The position numbers and the translations under genes are program-made. Positions 17,719 through 26,605 of a DNA stretch of 64,000 bases are shown piece by piece (positions within the stretch are counted from its first letter, which is position 1; each line of letters starts with the position of its first letter). Below the pieces are notes generated by a model, which did no database searches, had not been told where the DNA came from, and saw nothing but the letters and a program-made list of their open reading frames with translations. The DNA is taken from assembly GCA_017465905.1 (NCBI GenBank), contig JAFTVE010000026.1, positions 42,478 to 106,477 on the forward strand, in the 5' to 3' direction. The stretch comes from Bacteroidaceae bacterium (GTDB taxonomy: Bacteria > Bacteroidota > Bacteroidia > Bacteroidales > Bacteroidaceae).

Positions 17719-18585
17719 CTACGTCGTGTTTTGTAATAGTTTCACACCTCGTCTATACTCTCCAGGCGAGCATCCCATGTGTTGCTTGAAGTAGCGTCCG
17801 AAGGTGGACTGGTCGGGGAAGTGTAGCGTGTCGGCAATCTCCTTGACGCTCATCTCGGTGTCGGCAAGGTAGTGCTTGCTCAGGTTGATGGTAAACAGCG
17901 TGAGCCACTCCAGCGCCGTCTTGCCCGTCTCCTTCTTGATGATGCCCGAGAGGTAGTAGGGTGAGAGGTGCAGGTGTTGGGCATAGTACACTACGGTGCG
18001 CTCCTCGTGGCAGTGGCGCAGCATCAGGGTGAGGAAATTGTTGACCAATGTCTCGTGCTCGCGCTGCGGAGGCATATCTACGGGTTCGTGCATCAGGAAG
18101 GTGCGGGCCACCTCAATGAGCAGAGCGCTGCAGAGAAAGCGGTGCCGGTGCGCTACCAAGCGGTCGGCCGTAGCCAGCTGCCCCTCGTGGGCCTTCACCT
18201 CATGGCCTGCTGCCGAACGGTGTATCAGGTCGCACAGGTCGTGCAGGTAGGCTGCCTCCTCCTCGGAGATGGTGATGCACCGCAGCTTGCGGATCACGAT
18301 GCGGCTACGCACATCGATGCTCTCTAGAGTGGGGTAGTAGTTCTCTATATAGTCCACCTCCACGCGGCCCTCCAAATCGTCGGAGTAGTGCAGCACATGG
18401 ATCTGCTCGTTGGGGTAGAGCATCAGCAGCGAGCCCCGCTGCAAGTAATACAGCGTGCCGTCGGCAATGAGCGAGGCCGTGCCTGCACGGCACAGAAAGA
18501 ACCCTACCTTGAACGAAGCGCCTTCCTCCAGTTTCACGGGGAGCGTCTCCAGCTTTGCCACGATATCCTTGGCTGTCATATCCAT
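17719..18585 (-). CDS. AraC-family transcriptional regulator
   Basis: The 288-residue protein has an N-terminal cupin-like sensor (FKVGFFLCRAGTASLIADGTLYYLQRGSLLMLYPNE) and a C-terminal double helix-turn-helix. The first helix pair is HLSPYYLSGIIKKETGKTALEWL. The second is SVKEIADTLHFPDQSTFGRYFKQHMGCSPGEYRRG, a textbook AraC signature. It lies upstream of GH105 and GH16 on the same strand and probably controls them, although a gap of about 100 bp separates it from GH105. Confidence 0.9.
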   Translation of the reverse strand: MDMTAKDIVAKLETLPVKLEEGASFKVGFFLCRAGTASLIADGTLYYLQRGSLLMLYPNEQIHVLHYSDDLEGRVEVDYIENYYPTLESIDVRSRIVIRKLRCITISEEEAAYLHDLCDLIHRSAAGHEVKAHEGQLATADRLVAHRHRFLCSALLIEVARTFLMHEPVDMPPQREHETLVNNFLTLMLRHCHEERTVVYYAQHLHLSPYYLSGIIKKETGKTALEWLTLFTINLSKHYLADTEMSVKEIADTLHFPDQSTFGRYFKQHMGCSPGEYRRGVKLLQNTT

Positions 18586-18672
18586 ATAAGATATAACGGA
18601 GGAGTGGACGAGAAAATTGTGCCATCGGTCAACATCTACATGTGTGCCGCTGTTTTTTTTTATAAAACTGGC

Positions 18673-18703
18673 TTTGTTTTCTGCTCGCTTATTCGTACCT
18701 TTG
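18673..18703 (+). promoter_or_regulatory. Promoter (TTTG -33, 19-bp spacer, TACCTTTG -7)
   Basis: TTTG at 18673-18676 and TACCTTTG at 18696-18703 match the Bacteroidetes sigma-ABfr consensus. The stretch from 18678 to 18702 (TTTCTGCTCGC, then TTATTCGTACCTTT) is identical to 49591-49615. Confidence 0.7.
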
Positions 18704-18713
18704 TGGCATAGAT

Positions 18714-19112
18714 ATGAAAAGTGCGTTGAAGTACATTATACCGCTTATATGCTTCGTTGCTTTCTTCGGGGGTAATGAAGCGGTGGTGAATGGGCAATAC
18801 ACATGCGCAGCTGTGGAGACGGCGATGCACAGTGCCGACTTCTCGGCCGAAGACACTGAGTGTATCCTGACGCGCACCACATCTACGGTGAACGGTGCGC
18901 AGCGAGTGTCGAAGAATGTGCGGCAGGGTAAGCCTGGGCAGCGCCGATATAGTGACGACCTGAAAGCCTGCCAAGCACCGGTTTCCCGCTACACAATATG
19001 GTTCAACGCCAATCCTAAAAAAAACTTTTCTCGTATTTCAATTCTGCCCGCCGACTGGTCAGTCTCGGCAGGCTTATCATTTAGTAGATTCCGCTTGCGA
19101 GTTGTAAGTTGA
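18714..19112 (+). CDS. Small secreted protein of unknown function
   Basis: The 132-codon frame starts 10 bp after a strong promoter. It has a hydrophobic N-terminus (YIIPLICFVAFFGG) that could act as a signal peptide, then a low-structure region with two Cys pairs and a basic stretch (KNVRQGKPGQRRYSDDLKACQ). No family is recognised. The stop codon lies inside a stable hairpin. The promoter, signal-like start and hairpin favour a real gene, but the composition after residue 80 is not convincing. Confidence 0.5.
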   Translation: MKSALKYIIPLICFVAFFGGNEAVVNGQYTCAAVETAMHSADFSAEDTECILTRTTSTVNGAQRVSKNVRQGKPGQRRYSDDLKACQAPVSRYTIWFNANPKKNFSRISILPADWSVSAGLSFSRFRLRVVS

Positions 19113-19140
19113 AATTAGCCGTCCGGATGGCTAATTTCAA
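19109..19140 (+). terminator. Stable 12-bp hairpin after the small secreted protein
   Basis: TTGAAATTAGCC and GGCTAATTTCAA pair perfectly around GTCCGGAT. No U-run follows. The loop region GCCGTCCGGATGG also occurs in the mazG insert. Confidence 0.45.
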
Positions 19141-19266
19141 TGCCAAGTAGTTGCCGAATGGCAGCTTACGTTATCGTTACTGCCAAAGACAGTATCCTTT
19201 AACCCCTTATAAGCAACGTCTCCTAAAGAGAAATCCATCAATCCACTAACTGATAAACAAAAGAAT

Positions 19267-20997
19267 ATGGGAATACTACAAATATTTACTTTGCTGGGAG
19301 CATTGGGCATGTTCCTCTATGGTATGAACCTGATGAGCTCGGGCTTGCAGAAAGCTGCAGGCGATCGCATGCGCAGCTTCCTCTCCGCCATGACGTCGAA
19401 CCCCCTCAAGGGCGTGCTGACGGGCCTTGGCATCACCTCAGTGATACAATCCTCCTCGGCCACCACGGTGATGGTGGTGAGCTTCGTCAATGCGGGTCTG
19501 CTCACGCTGGCCCAGGCCATCGGCGTCATTATGGGCGCCAACATCGGTACCACGGTGACGGCATGGCTGGTGTCGTGGCTGGGCTTCAAGGCCGACATCT
19601 CCATCCTTGCCGTGCCGCTCATGGCAGTGGGCTTCCTGCTCTCCAACTCGAAGCGCAACCAGCGCCGCAATATCAGTGAGCTCATCGTGGGCTTCTGCCT
19701 CCTGTTCCTGGGCTTGTCGTTCATGAAGGAGTCGGTGCCCGACCTCGGCGAGACCCCCGAGGTGCTGGCGTTCGTGCAGTCATGGTCGGCCCACGGCTTC
19801 GGCTCTGTGCTCATCTTCCTTGCTTTCGGCACCGTGCTCACACTCATCCTGCAGTCCTCATCGGCTACGATGGCCATCACGCTCATCATGCTCAGCATGG
19901 GCTGGATACCCTTCGATATGGCTTGCGCCATGGTGCTGGGCGAGAATATCGGTACCACCATCACGGCCAACATCGCCGCTTCGGTGGGCAACACGCAGGC
20001 CAAGCGTGCTGCCATGTCGCATACGCTGTTCAACGTCTTCGGTGTGGTGTGGGCGCTCATCCTCTTCAAGCCCTTCCTCGGCCTCGTAGGTGCCATCACC
20101 GCTGGCCTCTTCGGCCTTCCCGACCCCTCTGCCGAGGGCTTTGCCGTGACCTCGCCCAACTCGGCCGAAGCCACCGCCGCGCTCTACGGCCTGTCGATGC
20201 TGCACACGCTGTTCAACACCATCAACACCCTCATCCTCGTATGGTTTACCAAGCAGATAGCCCGCATCGTGACCTGGATAGTACGCGCTCCGAAGAATCA
20301 GGAGAACGAGACCTTCCGCCTCAAGTACATCACCGCAGGTCCGCTCGCCACGCCCGAGCTGGCCACCGAGCAGGCTTCCGACGAAATCATCCATTTTGCC
20401 CAGATCATGAAGAAGGGCTTCGGCTATGTGCAGGAGGCCCTCGTGGAGAACGCCCCCGACAAGTTTGAGCAGTTGCGCGAGAAGCTCGTCAAGTACGAGG
20501 AGATATCCGACCGCATCGAATACGAGATAGCCACCTTCCTCAATGCCCTCTCGGCCGAGGAGATCAGTGAGAACACCTCGGTAAAGATCAAGGCGATGTA
20601 CAAGATCATTGGTGAACTCGAGTCCTTGGGCGACTCGGGCGAGGCCATCAGCCGCATTCTCTCGCGCAAGAACGTCCACCGCAAGGTCTTCGATGCCGAC
20701 ATCCTGGCCAAGCTCACCAAGATGGCCTCCGTGGTCGACAACGCCTATGCCGTGATGATTGACAATCTCCTGGCTGCCCATGCCGGTCGCCTCACCGAGA
20801 TTTCCAACGCCTACAATGCCGAGGACCACATCAACGCCCTGCGAAACAACCTACGCGACGAGGCCATCGAGGAGATTGACCGCCAAGGCAAGAACTATCA
20901 GACCAGCGTCTACTACATGGACCTTGTGGGCGAACTGGAGAAGATGGGCGACTTCATGATCAACGTGTCGCAGGACCTCGAGAAGGCATACAAGTAG
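19267..20997 (+). CDS. Na/Pi cotransporter family protein with C-terminal PhoU-like domain
   Basis: The 576-residue protein has an N-terminal Na/Pi-cotransport membrane domain made of two inverted repeats, each with the substrate-site motif: QSSSATT at 61-67 and QSSSAT at 196-201, followed by GANIGTT and GENIGTT. A helical PhoU-like domain fills about residues 360-576. Such proteins (NptA/YjbB type) move phosphate coupled to sodium. The ATG at 19267 follows a 150-bp leader. The CNNM/CBS gene starts 7 bp after its stop. Confidence 0.92.
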   Translation: MGILQIFTLLGALGMFLYGMNLMSSGLQKAAGDRMRSFLSAMTSNPLKGVLTGLGITSVIQSSSATTVMVVSFVNAGLLTLAQAIGVIMGANIGTTVTAWLVSWLGFKADISILAVPLMAVGFLLSNSKRNQRRNISELIVGFCLLFLGLSFMKESVPDLGETPEVLAFVQSWSAHGFGSVLIFLAFGTVLTLILQSSSATMAITLIMLSMGWIPFDMACAMVLGENIGTTITANIAASVGNTQAKRAAMSHTLFNVFGVVWALILFKPFLGLVGAITAGLFGLPDPSAEGFAVTSPNSAEATAALYGLSMLHTLFNTINTLILVWFTKQIARIVTWIVRAPKNQENETFRLKYITAGPLATPELATEQASDEIIHFAQIMKKGFGYVQEALVENAPDKFEQLREKLVKYEEISDRIEYEIATFLNALSAEEISENTSVKIKAMYKIIGELESLGDSGEAISRILSRKNVHRKVFDADILAKLTKMASVVDNAYAVMIDNLLAAHAGRLTEISNAYNAEDHINALRNNLRDEAIEEIDRQGKNYQTSVYYMDLVGELEKMGDFMINVSQDLEKAYK

Positions 20998-21004
20998 TGA
21001 CTCT

Positions 21005-22297
21005 ATGGAAGAGATATTTGTAATCTTGGCCCTGATACTTCTCAATGGAGTATTCGCCATGTCAGAGATAGCCTTGATATCGGCACGCAAGTCGAGCCTG
21101 AAGTCCGAGGCAAGTAAGGGAAGCAAGTCGGCCCGGAAGGCGCTGGGCCTGCAGGACAACCCCGACAGACTGCTCTCTTCGGTGCAGATAGGCATCACCC
21201 TGATAGGTCTGCTCACGGGTATGTTCTCGGGCAACAAGATTGCAACCCTATTGGCGCAGGTACTGGCCGATGCCGGTCTGGAATACCGGCTGGCATCGGG
21301 CCTTGCCCAGACCCTCATCATCATCGTGGTCACCTTCCTCTCCATCGTGCTGGGCGAGCTGGTGCCCAAGCGGATAGGCATGAACTCCGCCGAGAGGGTA
21401 GCCATGGTCATGGCCGGCCCTATGAGTTTCATCTCCAAGCTTGCCAAGCCCGTGGTGTGGTTGCTCTCCAAGAGCACTTCGCTCATCATCTGTCTGCTGG
21501 GAGTCAAGGAGCAGGAGAGCAAGGTTACCGAGGAGGAAATCAAGTCGATCATACAGGAGGGCACCGATATGGGCGAGGTACTCCCCGTGGAGCAGGACAT
21601 CGTTGGCCGCGTGTTCACGCTGGGCGACCTCACCGTAAGCTCCATCATGACGCTCCGCAGCGATATCGTATGGCTCGAGCGGAGCATGACCGAGGCCGAG
21701 GTGCGCGAGTGCATCGAACGCAACCTCTACGAGGAGTACCCCGTGGTGGACAACGACCTCGACCATGTGGTCGGTATCTTGCGGCTCAAGGACTTCGTGG
21801 TCAACAGCGGCAAGCCCCACTTCTCACTGGAGAAGATGCTCACGCGCCCTACCTACTTCCATGAGAACATGAGCGTGTACAAGACCCTGGAGGAGATGAA
21901 GTCACAGAAGGTGAGCCGGGCACTCGTGTGCGATGAGTTTGGCTCCTGCTGCGGTATCATCACCCATAAGGACATCCTCGAAGCACTCATCGGCGACATG
22001 CACGACGATATTGAAGACACCCCCGATATCGTGGAGCGTGCTGGTGGCGGAGGATGGCTCGTAGGTGGGCAGTGCATGATGTACGAGTTTCTCGACCACT
22101 TCGGACTCGACGAGGCCATGCAGGATTATGAGTTCACCACCGTGGCAGGCCTCATCCTGCACACCCTGGAGCGTATGCCCACCATGGGCGAATGTGTCAG
22201 ATGGGGCGAGTTCACCTTCGAGGTAGTAGACATGGACGGCCCCCGCATCGACAAGGTGATAGTGAAGAAAGTTCCCCAGATACTACCGGAGGAATAG
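21005..22297 (+). CDS. CNNM/CorC-type membrane protein with CBS pair (HlyC/CorC family)
   Basis: The 430-residue protein has an N-terminal DUF21/CNNM membrane domain (MEEIFVILALILLNGVFAMSEIAL and VTFLSIVLGELVPKRIG). A CBS pair follows from about 200 to 325 (TVSSIMTLRSDIVWLE; EEYPVVDNDLDHVVGILRLKDF; VSRALVCDEFGSCCGIITHKDILEALIGDMHDD). A CorC_HlyC domain ends it (FTTVAGLILHTLERMPTMGE). Members act in magnesium or cobalt efflux; some are labelled haemolysins by homology only. It is co-transcribed with the Na/Pi gene. Confidence 0.9.
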   Translation: MEEIFVILALILLNGVFAMSEIALISARKSSLKSEASKGSKSARKALGLQDNPDRLLSSVQIGITLIGLLTGMFSGNKIATLLAQVLADAGLEYRLASGLAQTLIIIVVTFLSIVLGELVPKRIGMNSAERVAMVMAGPMSFISKLAKPVVWLLSKSTSLIICLLGVKEQESKVTEEEIKSIIQEGTDMGEVLPVEQDIVGRVFTLGDLTVSSIMTLRSDIVWLERSMTEAEVRECIERNLYEEYPVVDNDLDHVVGILRLKDFVVNSGKPHFSLEKMLTRPTYFHENMSVYKTLEEMKSQKVSRALVCDEFGSCCGIITHKDILEALIGDMHDDIEDTPDIVERAGGGGWLVGGQCMMYEFLDHFGLDEAMQDYEFTTVAGLILHTLERMPTMGECVRWGEFTFEVVDMDGPRIDKVIVKKVPQILPEE

Positions 22298-22666
22298 TTG
22301 CCCATATTCTTCACTGCGGCATTCTTGTCATTGCATTTATCAGACACCGATGGTTCGAGATTATTACTGTCTGCTAGTGGACGGTAATAAAAGATAACGG
22401 TGCAATCATGATTGATATTTAATGTGTTGTAAATGTCGGTTGTGCACAAGGATTAACTAAAAACAGAGGGGTAGTTAGGCGCGAACCGAATAGTCCAAAC
22501 TCTCTTTCGAATTCTTATAGATTCTATAGTGCAAGGGTTATGATACTTCTATCGAATGCAAACAACCTGCAATCTCTGTGCTGTTCTTCGACATGCTGCT
22601 ATATGTGTGTGTGCCGGCGACGAGGGTGACCTTCCTGAGAAGGTGTTGTGAGGTGGGGATTGTGGA
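22298..22666. other. Intergenic region between convergent genes, nothing recognised
   Basis: The 369 bp show no gene, tRNA-like cloverleaf or strong repeat. Confidence 0.5.
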
Positions 22667-23155
22667 TTATGCCAGTTCTATGACCTCGAGGTCGCTGAAC
22701 GTACCGTTGTTGATGGTGAAGCGTACGAGGGTGCGCACCTTGTGGAATCCGTGGATGCCGGCAGCGCCGGGGTTAATGTGTAGGGTGTTGATGGTGCGGT
22801 CGTGCATCACCTTGAGGATGTGTGAGTGTCCGCTGATGAAGAGCGTGGGCGGACGCATGAAGAGGGTGCCGCGAATGGAGGGGTCGTAGTTGCCGGGGTA
22901 GCCGCCAATGTGCTTGATGAGCACGTCGGCTCCCTCGATGGTGAAGCGGTTGACCTGTGGGTAGCGCAGGCGGATGTCGCGTCCGTCGATATTGCCATGT
23001 ACGGCGCGGAAGGGGCGGAAGGCTTCGAACTGCTCGGCTACCTCGAGCGAACCGATGTCGCCGGCATGCCACACCTCATCGCACTCGGCAAAGTGCCGTG
23101 CGTAGCGTTCGTCCCAATGGCCGTGGGTGTCAGAGAGTAGTCCGATGCGTTTCAT
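22667..23155 (-). CDS. YfcE/MJ0936-type metallophosphoesterase
   Basis: The compact 162-residue phosphodiesterase has all the usual metal-site motifs in order: GLLSDTHGH at residues 5-13, EVWHAGDIGS, FRAVHGNID, VLIKHIGGYP and LFISGHSHILKV, with the closing NPGAAG. Such proteins hydrolyse phosphodiesters with a two-metal centre; the natural substrate is usually unknown. It is followed on the same strand by nothing close; the cytidylate-kinase-like gene lies upstream, 58 bp away across an inverted-arm repeat. Confidence 0.92.
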   Translation of the reverse strand: MKRIGLLSDTHGHWDERYARHFAECDEVWHAGDIGSLEVAEQFEAFRPFRAVHGNIDGRDIRLRYPQVNRFTIEGADVLIKHIGGYPGNYDPSIRGTLFMRPPTLFISGHSHILKVMHDRTINTLHINPGAAGIHGFHKVRTLVRFTINNGTFSDLEVIELA

Positions 23156-23159
23156 AAGA

Positions 23160-23213
23160 GGGAAGAGTTAAGAGGGAAGAAAGGTTGTAGTTTGGATGGA
23201 AACTCTTCCCTTT
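23160..23213. repeat. Inverted-arm spacer of GAAGAGTTAAGAGGGAAG units
   Basis: GGGAAGAGTTAAGAGGGAAG is mirrored by AACTCTTCCCTTTTCAC from 23200. The right arm extends into the stop codon region of the kinase-like gene. Confidence 0.5.
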
Positions 23214-23840
23214 TCACTTTTCACTCTTCATTCGTTTATCAATATACTCTATCAGCATCTGAGCCGTGGCTTCGTGGCCGAGGTGCGAGGTGTTGATACA
23301 GAGGTCATAGCTCTCGGCTGCGCCCCAGGTCTTGCCGCTGTAGTAGTTGTAGTATGTAGCACGGCGGCGGTCGGTTTTCTCGATGAGCTCGGCAGCCTGC
23401 TCGGCGGTGATGCCCTTCTCCTCGACCATACGTCTCGTGCGGTCTTCGAGGTTGGCGGTGAAGAAGAGGTTGATGCAGTGGGGATTGTCGCGCAGGATAT
23501 AGTCGGCGCAGCGGCCGATGAAGATGCACGACTCGTGCTCGGCCAGGTCGCGAATGATGTCGCTCTGTACCTTGAACAGGGTGTCGTTGCTCAGGTATGA
23601 GTCGCTATGGGTAAGCGCATTGGCAGCCGAGCGGTTTGAGAAGATGGAGTGGAAGAATCCGTGTGACTTCTTCTCGTCGGCATTCTCGAAAAACTCGGCA
23701 CTGAGTCCGCTCTCCTTGGCTGCCAGCTCTATCAGCTTGCGGTCGTAGGCGGTGATGTTGTAGTGCTTGGCCAGAAGGGCGGCAATGCTGCGTCCGCCGC
23801 TACCGAGTTGGCGCCCAATGTTGATGATAATCTTTTTCAT
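23214..23840 (-). CDS. Cytidylate kinase-like family protein
   Basis: The 208-residue P-loop protein begins IINIGRQLGSGGRSIAALLAKHY; the GRQLGSGG loop is the variant P-loop of the cytidylate-kinase-like (Cytidylate_kin2) family. CIFIGRCADYIL and the basic lid DRTRRMVEEKGI with DRRRATYYNYY follow. The family is related to Cmk but the substrate is not established, so no cmk symbol is given. It may share a transcript with the phosphodiesterase downstream. Confidence 0.88.
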   Translation of the reverse strand: MKKIIINIGRQLGSGGRSIAALLAKHYNITAYDRKLIELAAKESGLSAEFFENADEKKSHGFFHSIFSNRSAANALTHSDSYLSNDTLFKVQSDIIRDLAEHESCIFIGRCADYILRDNPHCINLFFTANLEDRTRRMVEEKGITAEQAAELIEKTDRRRATYYNYYSGKTWGAAESYDLCINTSHLGHEATAQMLIEYIDKRMKSEK

Positions 23841-23852
23841 AAAAGTATAATT

Positions 23853-23927
23853 ATGAATGGTGAATTATATATTATGAAGCAAGAGGCGTCATAGGTGAAC
23901 TCCTAATTCATAATTCCTAATTCTTAA
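23853..23927. repeat. Inverted-arm AATTATGAAT spacer
   Basis: ATAATTATGAATGGTGAATTAT is mirrored by AATTCATAATTCCTAATTC around a short unique middle (23881-23899). Confidence 0.5.
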
Positions 23928-25304
23928 TTATTTTCTATGTTTTCTAAAGAACATTCCCAGCATCACCGCTGCCGTGATAGACGATACGAGGTCCGATGCG
24001 GGAAGGCTTATCCACACACCATCGATGCCCCAGAAGTGGGGGAAGATGAGTATGAAGGGTACGAGGAACAGCAGCTGGCGGCTCAGCGAGAGGAAGATGG
24101 CCTTGCCGGGCTGAGCGATGCTCTGGAAGAAGTTGCCCGCTACCATCTGGAATCCCACGATGGGGAACAGGAGGCAGTTGTAGCGCATACCTGTCACGGC
24201 CATCTCAATCATCTTTTCGTCGGATGTGAAGATGAGGGCTACATATTCGGGGAAGAACTCGCCCACCACAAATGCCAGCGTAGTGACTATAGTGGCCAGC
24301 CCGATTGTAATCTTGAGCACCTTGGTCACTCGGTCGTAGGCCTTGGCGCCATAGTTGTATCCGGCAATGGGCTGCATGGCTTGGTTGAATCCCATGACAA
24401 TCATCACGAAGATGAAGGTCATCTTGTGCACGATGCCGTAGGCTCCTACCGCATAGTCGCCTCCGTAGTTGGTGAGGCCGCGGTTGATGAAGATGACCAC
24501 AAAGCACGAGGCAAGGTTCATAAGGCAGGGCGAGAGGCCGATGGTGAGTACCTCCTTCACGATGTAGCTCTTGAGCTTGTAGATGCCGCGCTTGAAGTGG
24601 ATGAACTCGCGCTTGTCGCTCAGCACACGCACCTGCCATGCCAGTGATATGCATTGTGCCAGGATGGTGGCTATGGCGGCACCCTTGATGCCCCAGCCGG
24701 CGCCGCTAAACTGGATGAAGCCGAGGTCTATCTCCTTGAAGATGAACAGGGGGTCGAGCACCGTATTGATAATCACCGTGGCTATGGTCGCCCGCATGGC
24801 CATCTTGGGATGTCCCATGGCACGCAGCAGGGCGTTGAAGCCAAAGTACAGGTGAGTAAACACATTGCCCAGCAGGATTATCTGCATGTACTCGCGGGCA
24901 TAGCTGATGGTGGCGTCGCTGGCTCCGAAGAAGTAGAGGATGGGGTCGAGGAACAGCAGTGCGATGGCGCCGAAGATGACACCCATCACCACGTTCATCA
25001 CCACGGCATTGCCCAATATCTGCTGCGCCGTGTCATAGTCTTTCTGGCCCAATTTTACCGAGATGAGGGTCGACGAACCCATACCTACCATGGCGCCGAA
25101 TGCCGTGGATATGTTCATCAGCGGGAAGGTGACGGCCAGTCCCGACAGCGCCAGGGCATCTACGCCATGGCCAATGAACACGCTGTCGACAATGTTGTAG
25201 AGCGATGAGGCCAGCATGGCCACGATAGAGGGCACAGCATACTGTCGCAGCAGCTTGCCTACGGGCTGAGTGCCCAGTTCGCTCGGAATTTTCTTTTCTG
25301 TCAT
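23928..25304 (-). CDS. MATE family efflux transporter
   Basis: The frame is open further upstream to 25379, but the ATG at 25304 gives the normal MATE start (MTEKKIPSELGTQPVGKLLRQYAVPSIVAMLASSLYNIVDS, written here only to show the region). The protein (about 458 residues) has 12 membrane segments in two MATE halves. QPIAGYNYGAKAYDRV marks the second half. MATE pumps export cationic drugs or metabolites in exchange for sodium or protons; the substrate is unknown. Divergent from mnmA, with a shared promoter region of 121 bp. Confidence 0.9.
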   Translation of the reverse strand: MTEKKIPSELGTQPVGKLLRQYAVPSIVAMLASSLYNIVDSVFIGHGVDALALSGLAVTFPLMNISTAFGAMVGMGSSTLISVKLGQKDYDTAQQILGNAVVMNVVMGVIFGAIALLFLDPILYFFGASDATISYAREYMQIILLGNVFTHLYFGFNALLRAMGHPKMAMRATIATVIINTVLDPLFIFKEIDLGFIQFSGAGWGIKGAAIATILAQCISLAWQVRVLSDKREFIHFKRGIYKLKSYIVKEVLTIGLSPCLMNLASCFVVIFINRGLTNYGGDYAVGAYGIVHKMTFIFVMIVMGFNQAMQPIAGYNYGAKAYDRVTKVLKITIGLATIVTTLAFVVGEFFPEYVALIFTSDEKMIEMAVTGMRYNCLLFPIVGFQMVAGNFFQSIAQPGKAIFLSLSRQLLFLVPFILIFPHFWGIDGVWISLPASDLVSSITAAVMLGMFFRKHRK

Positions 25305-25425
25305 TATTGTCCTTTCTGAAAAATCATACAAAATTACGGATTTCTTGTTGGGTGCGAAAATTTGCGGGCAAAAAAACATCGGATAGCATCGCTTTGTTCC
25401 GAAAAAATACTAACTTCGCAGAACG

Positions 25426-26526
25426 ATGGAGAAGAACAAGCGAGTACTGGTAGGTATGAGTGGTGGCATCGACAGCACGGCAGTGTGCTTGATGCTGCAG
25501 GAGCAGGGCTACGAAGTGGTGGGCGTGACGATGCGCGTGTTTGATATTGCTTCGCAACTGGCTTCTGATGGCCAACCCAAATTTGTGGATGAGGCACGTG
25601 AGGTGGCTGTGCGATTGGGCATCGAGCATCATGTGGTTGATGAGCGTGAACCGTTCCGCAGCAGCATCGTGCAATACTTCATCGACGAGTATATGCAGGG
25701 CCGTACACCCAATCCCTGTGTGATGTGCAATCCGCTCTTCAAGTTCCGCATGCTCACCGAGTGGGCCGACCGCCTCGGCTGTGCCTACATCGCTACGGGG
25801 CATTATGTGCAGACGGTGTGTGAGCACGGCCACTGGTATATCGTCACGGGCGATGATGCGCAGAAGGACCAGAGCTACTTCCTTTGGCGGCTCAGCCAGG
25901 AGGTGCTTGCCCGCTGCCTCTTCCCTCTGGGAGGATGGAAGAAACCCGGTGTGCGGCAATACCTTGCCGACAGGAACTTTGCGCTCAAGGCACGCGAGGG
26001 CGAGAGCATGGAGGTGTGCTTCATCGAGGGCGATTACCGCGACTTCCTGCGCCAGCATTGTCCGCAGATTGACACGTTGGTGGGGTCTGGCAAGTTTGTC
26101 GATAGTGCAGGCCGCACCCTCGGCACCCATCAGGGCTATCCTTATTATACGATAGGGCAGCGCAAGGGACTCGGCATAGCCCTGGGCAAGCCTGCCTATG
26201 TGCTCAAGCTCAATCCCGACAAGAATACCGTGATGCTGGGCGATGCCGAGCAACTCGCCACTCAGTATATGCTGGTGGAGCAGGTGCTGCTGGTCGATGC
26301 CGGGCGTTTCTTCACCGAGCAGCAACTCACGGTGCGCATCCGCTACCGCAGTCGTGCCGTACCTTGCGAGGTGGTGCGCGAGGTGGAGGGAGGCAAACTG
26401 CTCATCCGCTTCCATGAAGCGGTGTCGGCAGTCACTCCGGGCCAGTCGGCAGTCTTCTACGTAGGCAATCGCCTTCTAGGCGGTGCCTTCATCGCTTCGC
26501 AGCGTGGAATAGGGCAGTGGATATAG
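25426..26526 (+). CDS. mnmA: tRNA-specific 2-thiouridylase MnmA
   Basis: The 366-residue protein has the PP-loop ATP motif [12 protein letters not shown] at residues 9-20. The first catalytic Cys lies in [14 protein letters not shown] and the second in [16 protein letters not shown], which together perform sulfur transfer. [12 protein letters not shown] and a C-terminal beta-barrel region complete the family pattern. MnmA makes s2U34 in tRNAs for Lys, Glu and Gln. Bacteroidetes often have more than one paralogue, so another copy may exist elsewhere. A terminator-like hairpin follows. Confidence 0.93.
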   Translation: MEKNKRVLVGMSGGIDSTAVCLMLQEQGYEVVGVTMRVFDIASQLASDGQPKFVDEAREVAVRLGIEHHVVDEREPFRSSIVQYFIDEYMQGRTPNPCVMCNPLFKFRMLTEWADRLGCAYIATGHYVQTVCEHGHWYIVTGDDAQKDQSYFLWRLSQEVLARCLFPLGGWKKPGVRQYLADRNFALKAREGESMEVCFIEGDYRDFLRQHCPQIDTLVGSGKFVDSAGRTLGTHQGYPYYTIGQRKGLGIALGKPAYVLKLNPDKNTVMLGDAEQLATQYMLVEQVLLVDAGRFFTEQQLTVRIRYRSRAVPCEVVREVEGGKLLIRFHEAVSAVTPGQSAVFYVGNRLLGGAFIASQRGIGQWI

Positions 26527-26534
26527 AAAAACAT

Positions 26535-26570
26535 GAGGGTGCGCATCCTATGTCTTTAATGCACACCCTC
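26535..26570. terminator. Bidirectional terminator between mnmA and mrp
   Basis: GAGGGTGCGCA and TGCACACCCTC pair with one G-T wobble. The two genes converge on it; U-rich sequence follows on the + side. Confidence 0.6.
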
Positions 26571-26605
26571 AAATTCTTTATTTCAAGTTATATCAAGCTC
26601 TTCGC

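Noticed and set aside
19858-20829. 323-codon minus-strand frame
   Set aside because: Antisense to the Na/Pi cotransporter gene; no recognisable motif.
25324-26415. 363-codon open frame on the minus strand
   Set aside because: It is antisense to mnmA, whose catalytic motifs are complete. The frame is a product of codon bias.
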